In this document: piece by piece, positions 11,565-21,101 of the stretch
Position numbering within the stretch: position 1 is the stretch's first letter
Layout: the number at the start of each line of letters is the position of its first letter
The notes under the pieces: model-generated
What the model was told of the DNA's origin: nothing
What the model saw: the letters and a program-made list of their open reading frames with translations, nothing else
Database searches by the model: none
Program-made: the position numbers and the translations under genes
Assembly: GCA_963576725.1 (NCBI GenBank)
Contig: OY755252.1
Coordinates: forward strand, 57,686,816-57,750,815
DNA: 64,000 nucleotides
Source of the DNA: Azorinus chamasolen
Lineage: Eukaryota > Mollusca > Bivalvia > Cardiida > Solecurtidae
Reading direction: 5' to 3'

Positions 11565-11814
11565 TTAACCCTTCGCTTGCTATTCACGTCAATATACCTA
11601 CCTGTAAATAGTGAAGACCTAGATGAGACAGCTCCTGCAGGAGCTGTCTCATCAGGTTCTGCACTATTTACAAGAAGAGTGTGCAACCAGTGCGCCCCAC
11701 AGCAGTGATTGCACAGCGAAATACTTGTACAAAGTGAAGATATATGTAATTATACAACAGGGCATGGGTAAAGAAGGAGAAATGTATTTTAAAATTCAGC
11801 AAGCGTATGGTTAA
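11565..11814. mobile_element. H2 MITE inside LINE, copy A
   Basis: TTAACCCTTCGCTTGC at the left and GCAAGCGTATGGTTAA at the right bound a 250-bp element. The hairpin lies at 11604-11672 with AGCTCCTGCAGGAGCT at its centre. Removing the element and one TTAA restores an open LINE frame (YRGITLLNCFTKLF), which shows TTAA is the target duplication. The same insertion is in copy B, so it predates the split. Confidence 0.9.
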
Positions 11815-12361
11815 ATTGCTTTACTAAACTGTTTACGGTCATTTTGAACGAACGGTTAAAAGCTTAGGCCGAAGAAACAGGCATACTGACCGACCATCAG
11901 CTCGGTTTAAAGATAAATTATGGATTTACAGATGCTATTTTTATTTTGAATTCACTAATTGAAAGTACATTTAGGAGTAAGAAAAAATGTATTGTCCTTT
12001 TATTTATTTGAAAAAAGCATACGACCTCGTTGAAGGAAATAGGCTCTTGTTAAAACTAATCAATTTAGTTATAGATGGTAAGTTGTTTCCGATAATTCGA
12101 TCTATTGCACGAATCAATTGATTTATGCGTTAAACATAATATGAATACATTGTTAAACGTTTTTCAAAAGCGACGTTAGATTGTTCCAAGGGGAAGTAAC
12201 CTCGCCTATAGTGTTCTCTATTTTCCTGAATGATATTGATTTTCAGCTGCAGCAAGATCTTAACTCTGGTATAACTTTTGATCAGTTGGTCTATATACCT
12301 TTTGGCGTTTGCCGATGCTGCTGTTATATTTTCAGACACAAAGGAATGCCTTCAAATGTAT

Positions 12362-12785
12362 TTAACCCTTTTACCGCCAATGTCGCATAAATGCACCACT
12401 ACAAATAGTGCAGTCCAAGATCAGACGCCGCCTTGAAAAGGGGACTTCACTTTTTGTCTCAATCTCTCTTTCTATGTATGTTCTTTATTCCTTTGATTTG
12501 CATTTATTTATCTCATTTCCTTATTTTACTTAAATGATTTAACCCTTTCGGTGCCAAATTTCTAATTGTCGCCCGCAATGCATTTTTTGTTAAGTCATTT
12601 GGTAAAATAAGGAAGTGAGATAAATGTATGCAAATTTCAAAGGAATAAAGCACAGATATAGAAGACGAGTTTGAAACAAATAGTGAAGTTCCTGGTCAGA
12701 CGCCGCCTTGAAAAGGCGGCGCCTGATCTGGGACTGCACTATTTGTCGTGGTGCATTAATGCGACATCGGCGGTGAAAGGGTTAA
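12362..12785. mobile_element. two H7 MITEs joined at one TTAA
   Basis: The first starts TTAACCCTTTTACCGCC (12362) and its hairpin is cut short (GCCGCCTTGAAAAGGGGAC). The second starts at the TTAA at 12539 with CCCTTTCGGTGCC and ends CGGCGGTGAAAGGGTTAA at 12785, in opposite orientation. Its hairpin GACGCCGCCTTGAAAAGGCG is intact here but collapsed in copy B (21455). Confidence 0.85.
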
Positions 12786-13530
12786 CAGACATGGATTGCA
12801 GGCGCCAATTAGACATTTGGCGCCGAAAGGAAGTACTATAAAAGCTGGTGATTGAGATTCAGGTGTTTCCAACATTATCGAATTCCATCTAATTCTAAAG
12901 GGAAATGGTTTTTTTTTTTTTTTTACAAATGTGTAAATTAAGCTGTAAGTGAACATTGTCTGACACATTCATTGTGTCAACAAGGAGTACCATTGCGTCT
13001 CGTCTCGATCCAAACTGTTTGTGAAAAAAAGCCAGTCAAGTCGCACCAAGCAGGATTAAGGCAACGATCGGCATTTCAAAACATCGGATGCTGGTGAGAT
13101 GCCTAATGACTCAGTGCCTTATCAGGATCTGATGTTTTTGCGAAGTAATCACAACTTTGCCTCATATTTTTTTATAATTACAATAGTATACAGCTCAGCT
13201 TTGACAATGAGTTATATATATTTCCAATACATTCTGTAATTGTCTTTGGTTTCCTGTACATGTATTTGACTTTGTATTATGTTATATGTATGTGTACTAT
13301 GTAGCTCTCCATGAATGGAGGTTAATAAAGATCTACCTTTCTGCATGGTTTTTACCCTACATTAAGCTGCCACCTGTTTCCAAGACCGGTAAAAATGTTA
13401 AATTTAACGTCCGGTTTAGAGGGTTTTATTGTATAGAAATCGGATGAGCTGGGTAATTCAGAAATCCTTTATACATGTAGAGGAAACATCATTTAGCCCA
13501 TTCCTCCCCTAGTGACGAAATGTTGATTAC

Positions 13531-13596
13531 AGTTTAGATTCAGATGAGACGCCGATGAGAGTAACTCGGCGTCTCATCAGGATCCGAACTGTTTGA
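13531..13596. mobile_element. H6 hairpin
   Basis: AGTTTAGATTCAGATGAGAC pairs with GTCTCATCAGGATCCGAACT around GCCGATGAGAGTAACTCGGC. The conserved A/T mispair of the shared stem is present. The copy B equivalent is 22191-22256. Confidence 0.75.
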
Positions 13597-13698
13597 CACT
13601 ATGACAGTTTTCTGTAAAGTACGAGAAGAAACGATGCATTTTAGAAGTCAAAATAGACACTGATGTTGATACCTGAAAGATTGCCAGGTTTGAAAGTG

Positions 13699-13927
13699 TT
13701 AATACATTACCCCCTAGTGACGCATTTTTGCGCCTCTATAAAATTCACATTGTGAAACCATTGTGATAAATAGAGCATTTGCTCCTATGGGGCAAATGCT
13801 CTATTTATCACAATGGTTTCAATACTACACAATTCTAAAACTCTCCTTTTCTATAGTTAATGCTCCTTTTCGGTAGATTAATTAGAAAAGGCTGGGTATA
13901 AAAATAGCCTAGGAGAGATTGAGTTAA
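13699..13927. mobile_element. H5 MITE, copy A
   Basis: TTAATACATTACCCCCTAG at the left and GAGAGATTGAGTTAA at the right are diverged H5 ends. The hairpin 13754-13820 has arm GAAACCATTGTGATAAATAG and centre GCATTTGCTCCTATGGGGC. Copy B equivalent: 22359-22587. Confidence 0.85.
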
Positions 13928-14062
13928 CCCTTATTTCGCATTCCCTGATCTGACTCGCTTGATCCAGATGAGCCGCTGAGTAACTCGATGTCTCGTCAAA
14001 CTCAACGGTGTTAAATTACTCCCTGTCAGTTGTTTCTCAAAAACTTGATCGAATCGGAAGCA

Positions 14063-14361
14063 TAGTAGAACTTCGAAATCTCGAACATCAGTTGACCATA
14101 AAAATTAGTTCGATATAAGAGAAGTTCGAGTTATCCGATTTCTGATTTGGACAATTTCTTAAGTTCACAGCTTAATGCAGGTCTAAAGTAATCAGCATTA
14201 CTTTATACCTGCATTAAGCTCCCACATGTGCTTCTAGATATGAATGTAGTGATGCATTTTAGAAAAATTCTCTATTGTAAATTTTGGAAGGACAGAACTT
14301 TTTGTTCGAATTATCCCGAAGTTCGAGTTATTCGAGTTCGAGATATCGAAGTTCAACTGTA
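14063..14361. mobile_element. pogo-like MITE (TTCGA ends) with H3 core
   Basis: TAGTAGAACTTCGAAATCTC at the left is mirrored by GAGATATCGAAGTTCAACTG at the right. Ends of this TTGAACTTCGATATC type with TA flanks are typical of pogo/Tigger-derived MITEs. The core CAGCTTAATGCAGG...CCTGCATTAAGCTCCCAC is the H3 hairpin. Copy B equivalent: 22720-23018. Confidence 0.75.
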
Positions 14362-14401
14362 TTCTAAATCGCACAAGATCCAAATTTCAACAGACATAGA
14401 G

Positions 14402-14544
14402 GATCTGTTGCTCGTTGTCTTTTAAGATCACATGTTCCTAAACGAGCCTTAGTAAATGTCATTAAGCGAGCCTTGGCGAGCTTAATAACATTTTCTGGGT
14501 GAGTTTAGGAACATGTGATCTCAAAAGACAACGAGCAACAGATT
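14402..14544. repeat. foldback, 49-bp arms
   Basis: GATCTGTTGCTCGTTGTCTT...CATGTTCCTAAAC is mirrored by GTTTAGGAACATG...GACAACGAGCAACAGAT. The 45-bp centre is itself partly palindromic (CATTAAGCGAGCC / GGCGAGCTTAAT). Copy B equivalent: 23059-23202. Confidence 0.85.
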
Positions 14545-15152
14545 CTTTTTCCCACATATCAAAAAAGTGCATTTTCGCCGTTTAAATGACATATGTTAAT
14601 ATCGGTTTCTATGGTTTGACGTCATATATATGACATATGACGTCATATATGTTCTATAGTGATCTTACACGTGTTACAGATAAGGAAATCTTAACCCGTT
14701 GTTCTAACTCGGAGATAAGGGAAGGTATGTGAAAAAATATTTTCTTTCACAGCGGGATAATAGCAAAGAAATCCAGACAAAGCTGACTCCAGGCAGAATT
14801 CATCCCATGTACATGTATTTATCTGTATGTGATTGTGTTTTTAGTCTTTAATAACAGGATTTTCTAGCCGGGGAAACAATAACGGATAAGTTAGGAAAAG
14901 GTAAGAAACAGTACACGCATAATAATTAATCAAATACGTATTAATAATATCACGACCAACGTACATGTATTATTATAACTATACAGGCAAAACATTTTGA
15001 TTAAAACTCTGGCAATTTTAATTATATTTTTTTTTAAGGACCGAAGAGTAAATACGTGGTTATATTGTTATTTGATATGAAGACGGTTTTTGCTCTTCAT
15101 CAGAATCAAACGAAAAAAAATAACCCATTAAGATCCAAAACTGGGCGACTGT

Positions 15153-15540
15153 TTAACCCTTTCCTCCACGTACGAAATAATGACCTCATGAATATTAATT
15201 AGATTAATTGTTCTAATGGCTAAGGAACACAACAGAGTTTGGCCATGGAGGAAACTGTAGAATCATGGTCCATGCTTATAAAGCATTTAGTTGAGTCTGA
15301 GTTACGTTCTCAAGGTTTTGATTGGTCAGATTTGAGTTCTCAAGCTTTTGATTGGTCAGATTTGAGCCAAAGGCAAATACACATTTCTATGCCTCTGTAA
15401 TAATCACTTTTTGAAACCATTGTGATAAACAGAGCATTTGCTCCTATATGAGCAAAATTTATGCTCTCGTAAGAGCCGTCTGACCTTGGTCTGGTTTATT
15501 TGCATAGGCGTAGAAGGAAGTATTATGGTATACAATGATA
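15153..15540. mobile_element. H1 MITE with H5 inserted and then deleted
   Basis: TTAACCCTTTCCTCCACG starts an H1-like element that is entered by an H5 hairpin at about 15414. Copy A then jumps from TTTATGCTCT to CGTAAGAGCCGTCTGACC, the right H1 arm. Copy B (24117-24240) keeps about 125 bp more, including the second H5 arm. So copy A has a deletion starting inside the palindrome. Confidence 0.7.
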
Positions 15541-15562
15541 AAGTATGGGGTCTGGTGTTTAA

Positions 15563-15770
15563 TTAACCCATTCCATCATAGGCTAATTTTAGATCCAACT
15601 TCTTTGAATAAATCTACCAAAAAGGAGCATTAACTAGAGAAAAGGAAAATTTTAGAATTTTGTAGTTGAAACCATTGTGATAAATAGAGCATTTGCTCCT
15701 TAGGAGCAAATGCTCTATTTATCACAATGGTTTCAAAAAGTGACTTTTACAGAGGCGTAGAAAAGGTTAA
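15563..15770. mobile_element. complete H5 MITE, copy A
   Basis: TTAACCCATTCCATCATAGG at the left and GCGTAGAAAAGGTTAA at the right. The hairpin 15668-15735 is near-perfect, with centre GCTCCTTAGGAGC. Copy B equivalent: 24330-24537. Confidence 0.9.
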
Positions 15771-15869
15771 CCCTTTTTCAAAAACACGAGTCGTATTTTG
15801 CCATGGTGCGTATGAAATCACCCATGTGCCTATATCAGTTGCTTATTTTCCAACGTGTTCTGTCTGATC

Positions 15870-16060
15870 CAGAGGTCGAGATCAGATATGTAGATTAACA
15901 TATTTTCAAGAATAACTTCTTTATTTCGCCAGCAATCCCTATGGTGTCTCTACGAGACGATTCTAAAGAGTGGTCACAACATAGGGTTTGGCGGAGAAAT
16001 AAAGAAGCTATTCTTGAAAATGTTTTGATGTGATTTTACGCATCTTACCTGGAGCTCTGT
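15870..16060. mobile_element. H4 MITE, copy A
   Basis: CAGAGGTCGAGATCAGATAT at the left and TCTTACCTGGAGCTCTG at the right are H4 ends. Long arms carry TTTCAAGAATAACTTCTTTA and its complement. The inner hairpin has lost most of its left arm (GTGTCTCTACGAGACGATTC remains). Copy B: 24636-24827. Confidence 0.85.
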
Positions 16061-16122
16061 GAAGATTTATACAAGAGTCTGCGTAATATTTAGCATGTTG
16101 TGGTGGATGATTGATAACTTAT

Positions 16123-16181
16123 GCAAACAGTTTGGATCCAGATCCGAGTAAATCGATCTCTCATCAGGATCCAAACTGTTG
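16123..16181. mobile_element. H6 hairpin, copy A
   Basis: CAAACAGTTTGGATCCAGAT pairs with ATCAGGATCCAAACTGTT around CGAGTAAATCGATC. The core is shortened and keeps the A/T mispair. Copy B: 24890-24948. Confidence 0.8.
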
Positions 16182-16332
16182 AATACCCTGATTATATTTT
16201 TAATTTTGTAATGGGTATATGATCCTGTGAAAATATTTTGCTGAGCAGGCTTAAGGCTAACTAATGGTGAATCGAACAAAGGACAGACTAGGAAAATGCT
16301 ATCTGGGGATATGTTGATATAAAAAAAATATT

Positions 16333-16540
16333 ATGCAGTAAACCCTCTATATAAACAGGGTGTTAAAGTTATTAAAGCTAATCTGTAAGACAGGTGACAG
16401 CTTAAAGCAGGATGAAAGTCATGCAGAAAGCTCCTAAAGGAGTTTTCTGCATGACTTTCACCCTGCATTAAGCAGCCACCTGCCTTAAAAGATGAAATTT
16501 CTTATTTACTAAAATTCCGATTTAGAGAGGTTTTAATGTA
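16333..16540. mobile_element. H3 MITE, copy A
   Basis: The ends GCAGTAAACCCTCTAT and AGAGAGGTTTTAATGTA are an inverted pair of the CAGTAAAACCTCTCTA type with TA flanks, as in pogo-like MITEs. The hairpin 16395-16486 has GAAAGTCATGCAGAAAGCTC in one arm. Copy B: 25100-25307. Confidence 0.85.
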
Positions 16541-16630
16541 CATGTATATATACATGTAATTTAGTGTAAAACTGCAAATCCTTGTCAGGCATGAACATTG
16601 ATATCCACCGAAACTATGTTTATATATATA

Positions 16631-17881
16631 CGAGGGTTGTTCGAAAAGTTTCGGGACAAGTGTTGTAATTTTTTTTATTTGTTAATATTTTTCTATGAAA
16701 TTTTCATAAATGATAACTGCAACTGTATGCTATTGATTTATTGTCATTAATAAACGTAGGTACAATCAACATGCGATATATTGTCACCATAGCAACGTCA
16801 CGTTGACGTGAGCGGGGCAACTTGGCGTCACCATGCAAAAATAGCATGTATGTATGGCCAGTTATGTAATATACGTTAGTGCTCTAATATGGTTCTGACG
16901 TTGATATACATTACGGCGTTAGAGTGCACGACGTCAAGGACGTCATTTCCCGTTGTTACGGTATAAACAAGTCAGTTTTTGAATGAACAGATGTACATGC
17001 AAAATGAACCCGGAACAAAGATATTCTTTAAAAAAGCTGTGAGGAAGAAGCGACCAGAAAATGACGGCAAATTCTACTTGCATCATGACAACGCAACGCC
17101 CCTTACTGCATCTGCAACAAAGGAAGTACTTGCTGATAGAGGAATTAACATAACTGCGCACCGCCAGACTCGCTAGACCTTTCACCGTGCGATTTTTGGT
17201 TATTCCCGACAATCAAGCGTGACTTGCAAGGCTGTCGTTTCGACGACGTCTACGACCTGCCAAATGTTGTCAGAGAGTGCATTCGAAAAATTCCATCAGC
17301 AGAACTTCAAAAAGTGATTCTCTTCTTGGGTATATTCGCACCAGAAGTGTATAAAGTACTCTGGGGAATATTTCGAGAAAATCGGAGTGTTTCAGACCTG
17401 TATTTATAAAGACACGCCTTTATTGAGTATACCAAGGTGCACCGCTCACGTCGAAGTGACGTTGCTATGGTGACAATATATCACATGTTTCTTGTACCTA
17501 CATTTAATTATGGCAATAAATCAATAGGATACAGTCGCAGTTATCATAATTTATGCAAATTTCGGCTAGACTGCACTTTACCGGTACGCCACCATTTTGA
17601 TTTGAATCGGGTGATTGCCTTCGTAAAAGTGGGGGGTTGGGGGCAGTAGCCCCCGACACGAAGCAAAAAGTCACATGAAATTTAAGAAAAATAATCAAAT
17701 AAATCCAGGATCTTATTCTGCTCCGATGTTGCAAAAGTTGTTAAAGCTCCGATGTTGCAAAAGTTGTCAAAGTGCTCGTACACGTACCGGTAAAAGACAG
17801 TAGTCCCCAAATTTCATAGAAAATTGTTAACAAATAAAAAAAATTACAGCACTTGTCCCGAAACTTTTCGAACAACCCTCG
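16631..17881 (+). mobile_element. defective mariner, copy A
   Basis: This 1251-bp element has ends CGAGGGTTGTTCGAAAAG / CTTTTCGAACAACCCTCG with TA on both sides (16629-16630, 17882-17883). The inverted arms are unusually long, about 180 bp, including GTCACCATAGCAACGTCAC. Only the C-terminal part of a mariner transposase is left. One frame (16979-17176) carries YLHHDNA with the second catalytic Asp. A frameshift at about 17173 leads to LDLSPCDFWLFPTIKRDLQG (third Asp in PCDFW) and RFDDVYDLPN, to a stop at 17407-17409. The N-terminal DNA-binding half is missing, so it cannot self-mobilise. A smaller MITE sits in its right arm. Confidence 0.9.
17564..17807. mobile_element. MITE nested in mariner arm, 8-bp TSD
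   Basis: CAAATTTC at 17556-17563 is repeated at 17808-17815. Between them a 244-bp insert has imperfect inverted ends: GGCTAGACTGCACTTTACCG at the left and, reverse-complemented, GGGACTACTGTCTTTTACCG at the right. The opposite mariner arm (16680-16720) reads straight through the equivalent site, confirming the boundaries. An 8-bp duplication fits hAT-type or P-type transposition. It contains GGGGGTTGGGGGCAGTAGCC and a tandem GCTCCGATGTTGCAAAAGTT. Copy B: 26329-26572. Confidence 0.85.
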
Positions 17882-18294
17882 TAAACAACAATGCGCGAAT
17901 TGCTTGTCCAGTTATTCGTTGTTATTCGTTGACAGAGTGCCCACACAGATTGGATCCTGATGACTGGTCGAGTAATACAGTGTCTCATTCGGATTCATTC
18001 TGTTTGCAAATGGTTGTCAGGTGATAATGTGCACAGTTAAGGTGAGGGGGCAAAAGATGTGTTAGTATCGTAGCTGTGACCACAGACAGTATGGCGTCAA
18101 ATAAACACTGGTACATTGGAACAAATGACAATGCTTTACTTAATTAAAACAGTGTTGTCTTGGTTACAATGGACACATGCTGAGGGCCTCTCGCTATTAC
18201 AACTGTATGAAAATACGTCTACGATCATATTGTACGCTTTGTGTAATTATATATGTATACTCTTTTTAATCACGATAAGCCAGAGTCTAGAAGA

Positions 18295-18388
18295 CTGGTG
18301 GTAGCTTAGTGCATGACGAAAGTAATGCAGAATGATCCCATAGGAGCTTTCTGTATTACTTTCGTCCTTCATAAAACAACCACCTGCG
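18295..18388. mobile_element. H3-type hairpin
   Basis: GGTGGTAGCTTAGTGCATGA pairs with CGTCCTTCATAAAACAACCACC; the centre is ATGATCCCATAGGAGC. The same hairpin is at 31308-31400 and inverted at 32819-32913. Confidence 0.75.
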
Positions 18389-18435
18389 CATTTGTTGACT
18401 CTCGTGTTTATTTATTATATGCTCCATTGCAATAA

Positions 18436-18663
18436 TTAACCCTTTCACCGCCGATGTCGCATAAATGCACACGACAAATAGTGCAGTCCCAGATCAGACG
18501 CCGCTGATCAGGGACTTCACTTTTTGTCTCAATCTCTATCTCAATATCTTTACTTTATTCCTTTGAAATTTGTATTTATTTATCTCATTTCCTTATTTTA
18601 CTGAATGATTTAACAAACTTGGATTTCAGACGACAATTAGAAATTTGGCACCGAAAGGGTTAA
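18436..18663. mobile_element. H7 MITE, complete ends, hairpin collapsed
   Basis: It has TTAACCCTTTCACCGCCG at the left and GGCACCGAAAGGGTTAA at the right. The hairpin is reduced to CCCAGATCAGACGCCGCTGATCAGGG. The duplicate is at 31446-31673. Confidence 0.85.
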
Positions 18664-18864
18664 GCGTCTTCGGCGAAAGAGATGATAAATGGTCTGCAGA
18701 CTCAATCTTAGTCGTTTACTCATTTAGAATATTCATTTTAGAAATAATAGCTTCGTGGATAGTAATTAGATCATTTCTCTTATACTGTGTATAAACACAG
18801 GAAACTGTGTCAATGGCAGAAATTATAGAGTCAGATCTATATTACCACATAAGCAGGGCAACAG

Positions 18865-19078
18865 CGTACTGAAATACTAAAATCGTCATTTCTCCACAAA
18901 ACCCTTTGCTGTGAGTAGTCACAACATAGGGTTTGGTGGAAAAAGATCATGTGCATTCTTGAATTAACTCATTCTCTCCTAGGCTATTTTAGACCCAACC
19001 TCTTTGAATGTATCTACTGAAAAGGAGCATTAACTAGAGGAAAGGAAAAAAATAGAATTTTGTAGTTTGAAAACCATT
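18865..19078. mobile_element. H4 remnant, then H5 left half cut by gap
   Basis: AAATCGTCATTTCTCCAC...CATAGGGTTTGGTGG (to about 18940) is H4. TTAACTCATTCTCTCCTAGG (18964) starts an H5 MITE that runs to GAAAACCATT, where Ns begin. The matching copy at 31974-32201 is complete, so the gap starts exactly at the H5 hairpin. Confidence 0.85.
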
Positions 19079-19278
19079 NNNNNNNNNNNNNNNNNNNNNN
19101 NNNNNNNNNNNNNNNNNNNNNNNNNNNNNNNNNNNNNNNNNNNNNNNNNNNNNNNNNNNNNNNNNNNNNNNNNNNNNNNNNNNNNNNNNNNNNNNNNNNN
19201 NNNNNNNNNNNNNNNNNNNNNNNNNNNNNNNNNNNNNNNNNNNNNNNNNNNNNNNNNNNNNNNNNNNNNNNNNNNNNN
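19079..19278. other. assembly gap, 200 N
   Basis: Exactly 200 consecutive N. A round number suggests a scaffold join of unknown true size. The sequences on both sides are copies of each other's surroundings. Confidence 0.99.
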
Positions 19279-19452
19279 TAAACATAGGAATATCCACTGG
19301 GCGCAAAGGTTAACGACAAAGGTGCAAACTACTTTAAAAAATCAGTTAAACCCAGAGATATGTATTTTGCACACCATTCAACAAACAAACTGAAATGGTT
19401 TGATGTGGAATGTCAGCAGAAACAACTGCTTTACAAAAACGCAATTTATGAG

Positions 19453-19874
19453 AGTACAAGAATGAGTCATGCAGGAAACGCCACATACAGAACAAACAGC
19501 CACCCGAACAGCAACACAAGGACACAGCAAATGTACATAACTATAAAAACATCAAGAGACGCACAAAGACCAAACAAACATATAATAGGGGGAAGATGGA
19601 AGTACCGCCTTGGAACGGTCAGCGACAAAAGTCACTGGGGGAGGGTTAAACCGGTTTTGGGCGCCTAACCTCACATTTATTCCATCCCCACCCTAAAACA
19701 CAAACAGTGTAAATATCCCCTCTGCCGACAAATCTACAACAACCGCGATGGCAAAGTGTATGTAAAGTGGTAAAGTGTATGTATAACGAAAACATTTAAG
19801 TGAACAAACTGTATCCACCTATCGCTAGTGTACTCAATGATTGAGCTGCAAACAGAGTAACTGTAGAAAAGTAA
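19453..19874. other. 422-bp insertion specific to copy B
   Basis: Copy A reads TTTATGAG-TTTAATATGC with nothing between. Copy B has 422 bp starting AGTACAAGAATG and ending GAAAAGTAA. It holds CCGCCTTGGAACGGTCAGCG and GGGTTAAACCGGTTTTGGGC. I see no inverted ends and no clear target duplication, so it could be a fragment of a larger repeat or a deletion in copy A. Confidence 0.6.
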
Positions 19875-20305
19875 TTTAATCTGCATAAGAATGATATTAA
19901 TAGGTCAGTGATGTTACAGAGAAGGAAGGATTACAAGTATTTCTTTCATAAATATGCAAAAAATAGATGTAATCAAGAATTGAGTAAGACAATGAATCAT
20001 TTAAGATATAAAAACAGAGTTCTGGAATATTGTTAAAAGAAAAACAGTAGTGGGGGAAAACATGTTTTTTACAACATTTTAAGTGTTCGTCTTCAGACGT
20101 AAATGTACAGTATAATGAGAACATATTGAATAACTCTCAAAACAATATAAATGAGAAAACAGAACCAACAAATCATGAGCTCGAAAGGCCAATCACACCT
20201 GCAATAATTGTGGCTGCTACTAAACGTCTAGCTCTGTTGATAATAATCTGTATGCATATTTACAAGATGATGTCCGACATCAATAATTACCGACGTTTTA
20301 CATAG

Positions 20306-20555
20306 TTAACCCTTCGCTTGCTATTCACGTCAATATACCTACCTGTAAATAGTGAAGACCCAGATGAGACAGCTCCTGCAGGAGCTGTCTCATCAGCGTC
20401 TGCACTATTTACAAGATGATTGTTCAACCAGTGCACCCCACAGCAGTGATTGCACAGCGAAATACTTGTACACAGTGAAGATATATGTAATTATACAACA
20501 GGGCATGGGTAAAGAAGGAGAAATGTATTTTAAAATTCAGCAAGCGAAGGGTTAA
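20306..20555. mobile_element. H2 MITE inside LINE, copy B
   Basis: TTAACCCTTCGCTTGC to GCAAGCGAAGGGTTAA, 250 bp, at the same LINE position as 11565-11814. The right end is less decayed than in copy A. Confidence 0.9.
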
Positions 20556-21101
20556 ATTGCTTTACTAAACTGTTTACGGTCATTTTGAACGAACGGTTTA
20601 AAGCTTAGGCCGAAGAAACAGGCATACTGACCGACCATCAGTTCGGTTTTAAGATAAATTATGGATTTACAGATGCTATTTTTATTTTGAATTCCCTAAT
20701 TGAAAGTACATTTAGGAGTAAGAAAAAATGTATTGTCCTTTTATTGATTTGAAAAAAGCATACGACCTCGTTGAAGGAAATAGGCTCTTGTTAAAACTAA
20801 TCAATTAAGTTATAGATGGTAAGTTGTTTCCGATAATTCGATCTATTGCACGAATCAATTGATTTATGCGTTAAACATAATATGAATACATTGTTAAACG
20901 TTTTTCAAAAGCGACGTTAGATTGTTGCAAGGGGAAGTAACCTCGCCTATAATGTTCTCTATTTTCCTGAATGATATTGATTTTCACCTGCAGCAAGATC
21001 TTAACTCTGGTATAACTTTTGATCAGTTGTCTATATACCTTTTGGCGTTTGTCGATGCTGCTGTTATATTTTCAGACACAAAGGAATGCCTTCAAATGTA
21101 T

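Larger units (their letters stand above)
9245..12361 (+). pseudogene. LINE reverse transcriptase remnant, copy A
   Basis: A plus-strand non-LTR retrotransposon coding fragment is split by two insertions. It starts around EKVNDKGAKYLK (to 9301), is broken by the pearl-like element, resumes at 10963 with KSVKPRDIYFAHH and a KWFDVE motif, and reaches NNYRGITLL at 11568. There an H2 MITE interrupts it. After the MITE it continues NCFTKLFTVILNERL, then GFTDAIFILNSLIES, a decayed domain-A KKAYDLV stretch, and FQGEVTSPIVFSIFLNDIDF from 12184. The FADD-box region is frameshifted relative to copy B. Several stops are present. An H7 MITE truncates it at 12362. It is inactive; the motif order fits a CR1/L2-like or related LINE. 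Confidence 0.8.
9242..19078. other. duplicated block, copy A (left of gap)
   Basis: This block matches 19279-32087 in the same order and orientation at about 98-99% by eye outside indels. Its right edge is the last base before the N gap, and its left edge matches the first base after the gap. Against copy B it has an extra 1661-bp pearl-like element (9302-10962) and lacks the 4242-bp TTAA element of copy B. It also has a 42-bp in-frame tandem duplication near 11110, an intact H7 hairpin at 12700 and a deletion of about 125 bp near 15467. Confidence 0.9.
19296..21101 (+). pseudogene. LINE reverse transcriptase remnant, copy B
   Basis: This is the allele or paralogue of the copy A LINE without the pearl-like insertion. 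The frame runs GAKVNDKGANYFKKSVKPRD through KWFDVECQQKQ to NAIYE. A 422-bp insertion follows, then KNDINRSVMLQRRKDYKY. The H2 MITE interrupts it at 20306-20555. After the MITE come IDLKKAYDLVEGNRLLLK and LQGEVTSPIMFSIFLNDIDF. The catalytic box reads LLAFVDAAVIFSDTKE, where the FADD-type signature is changed to FVDA, so the enzyme would be dead even without stops. It ends at the H7 MITE (21102). Confidence 0.8.

Noticed and set aside
19014..19393. Open frames across the gap
   Set aside because: They consist mainly of unknown residues from N bases.
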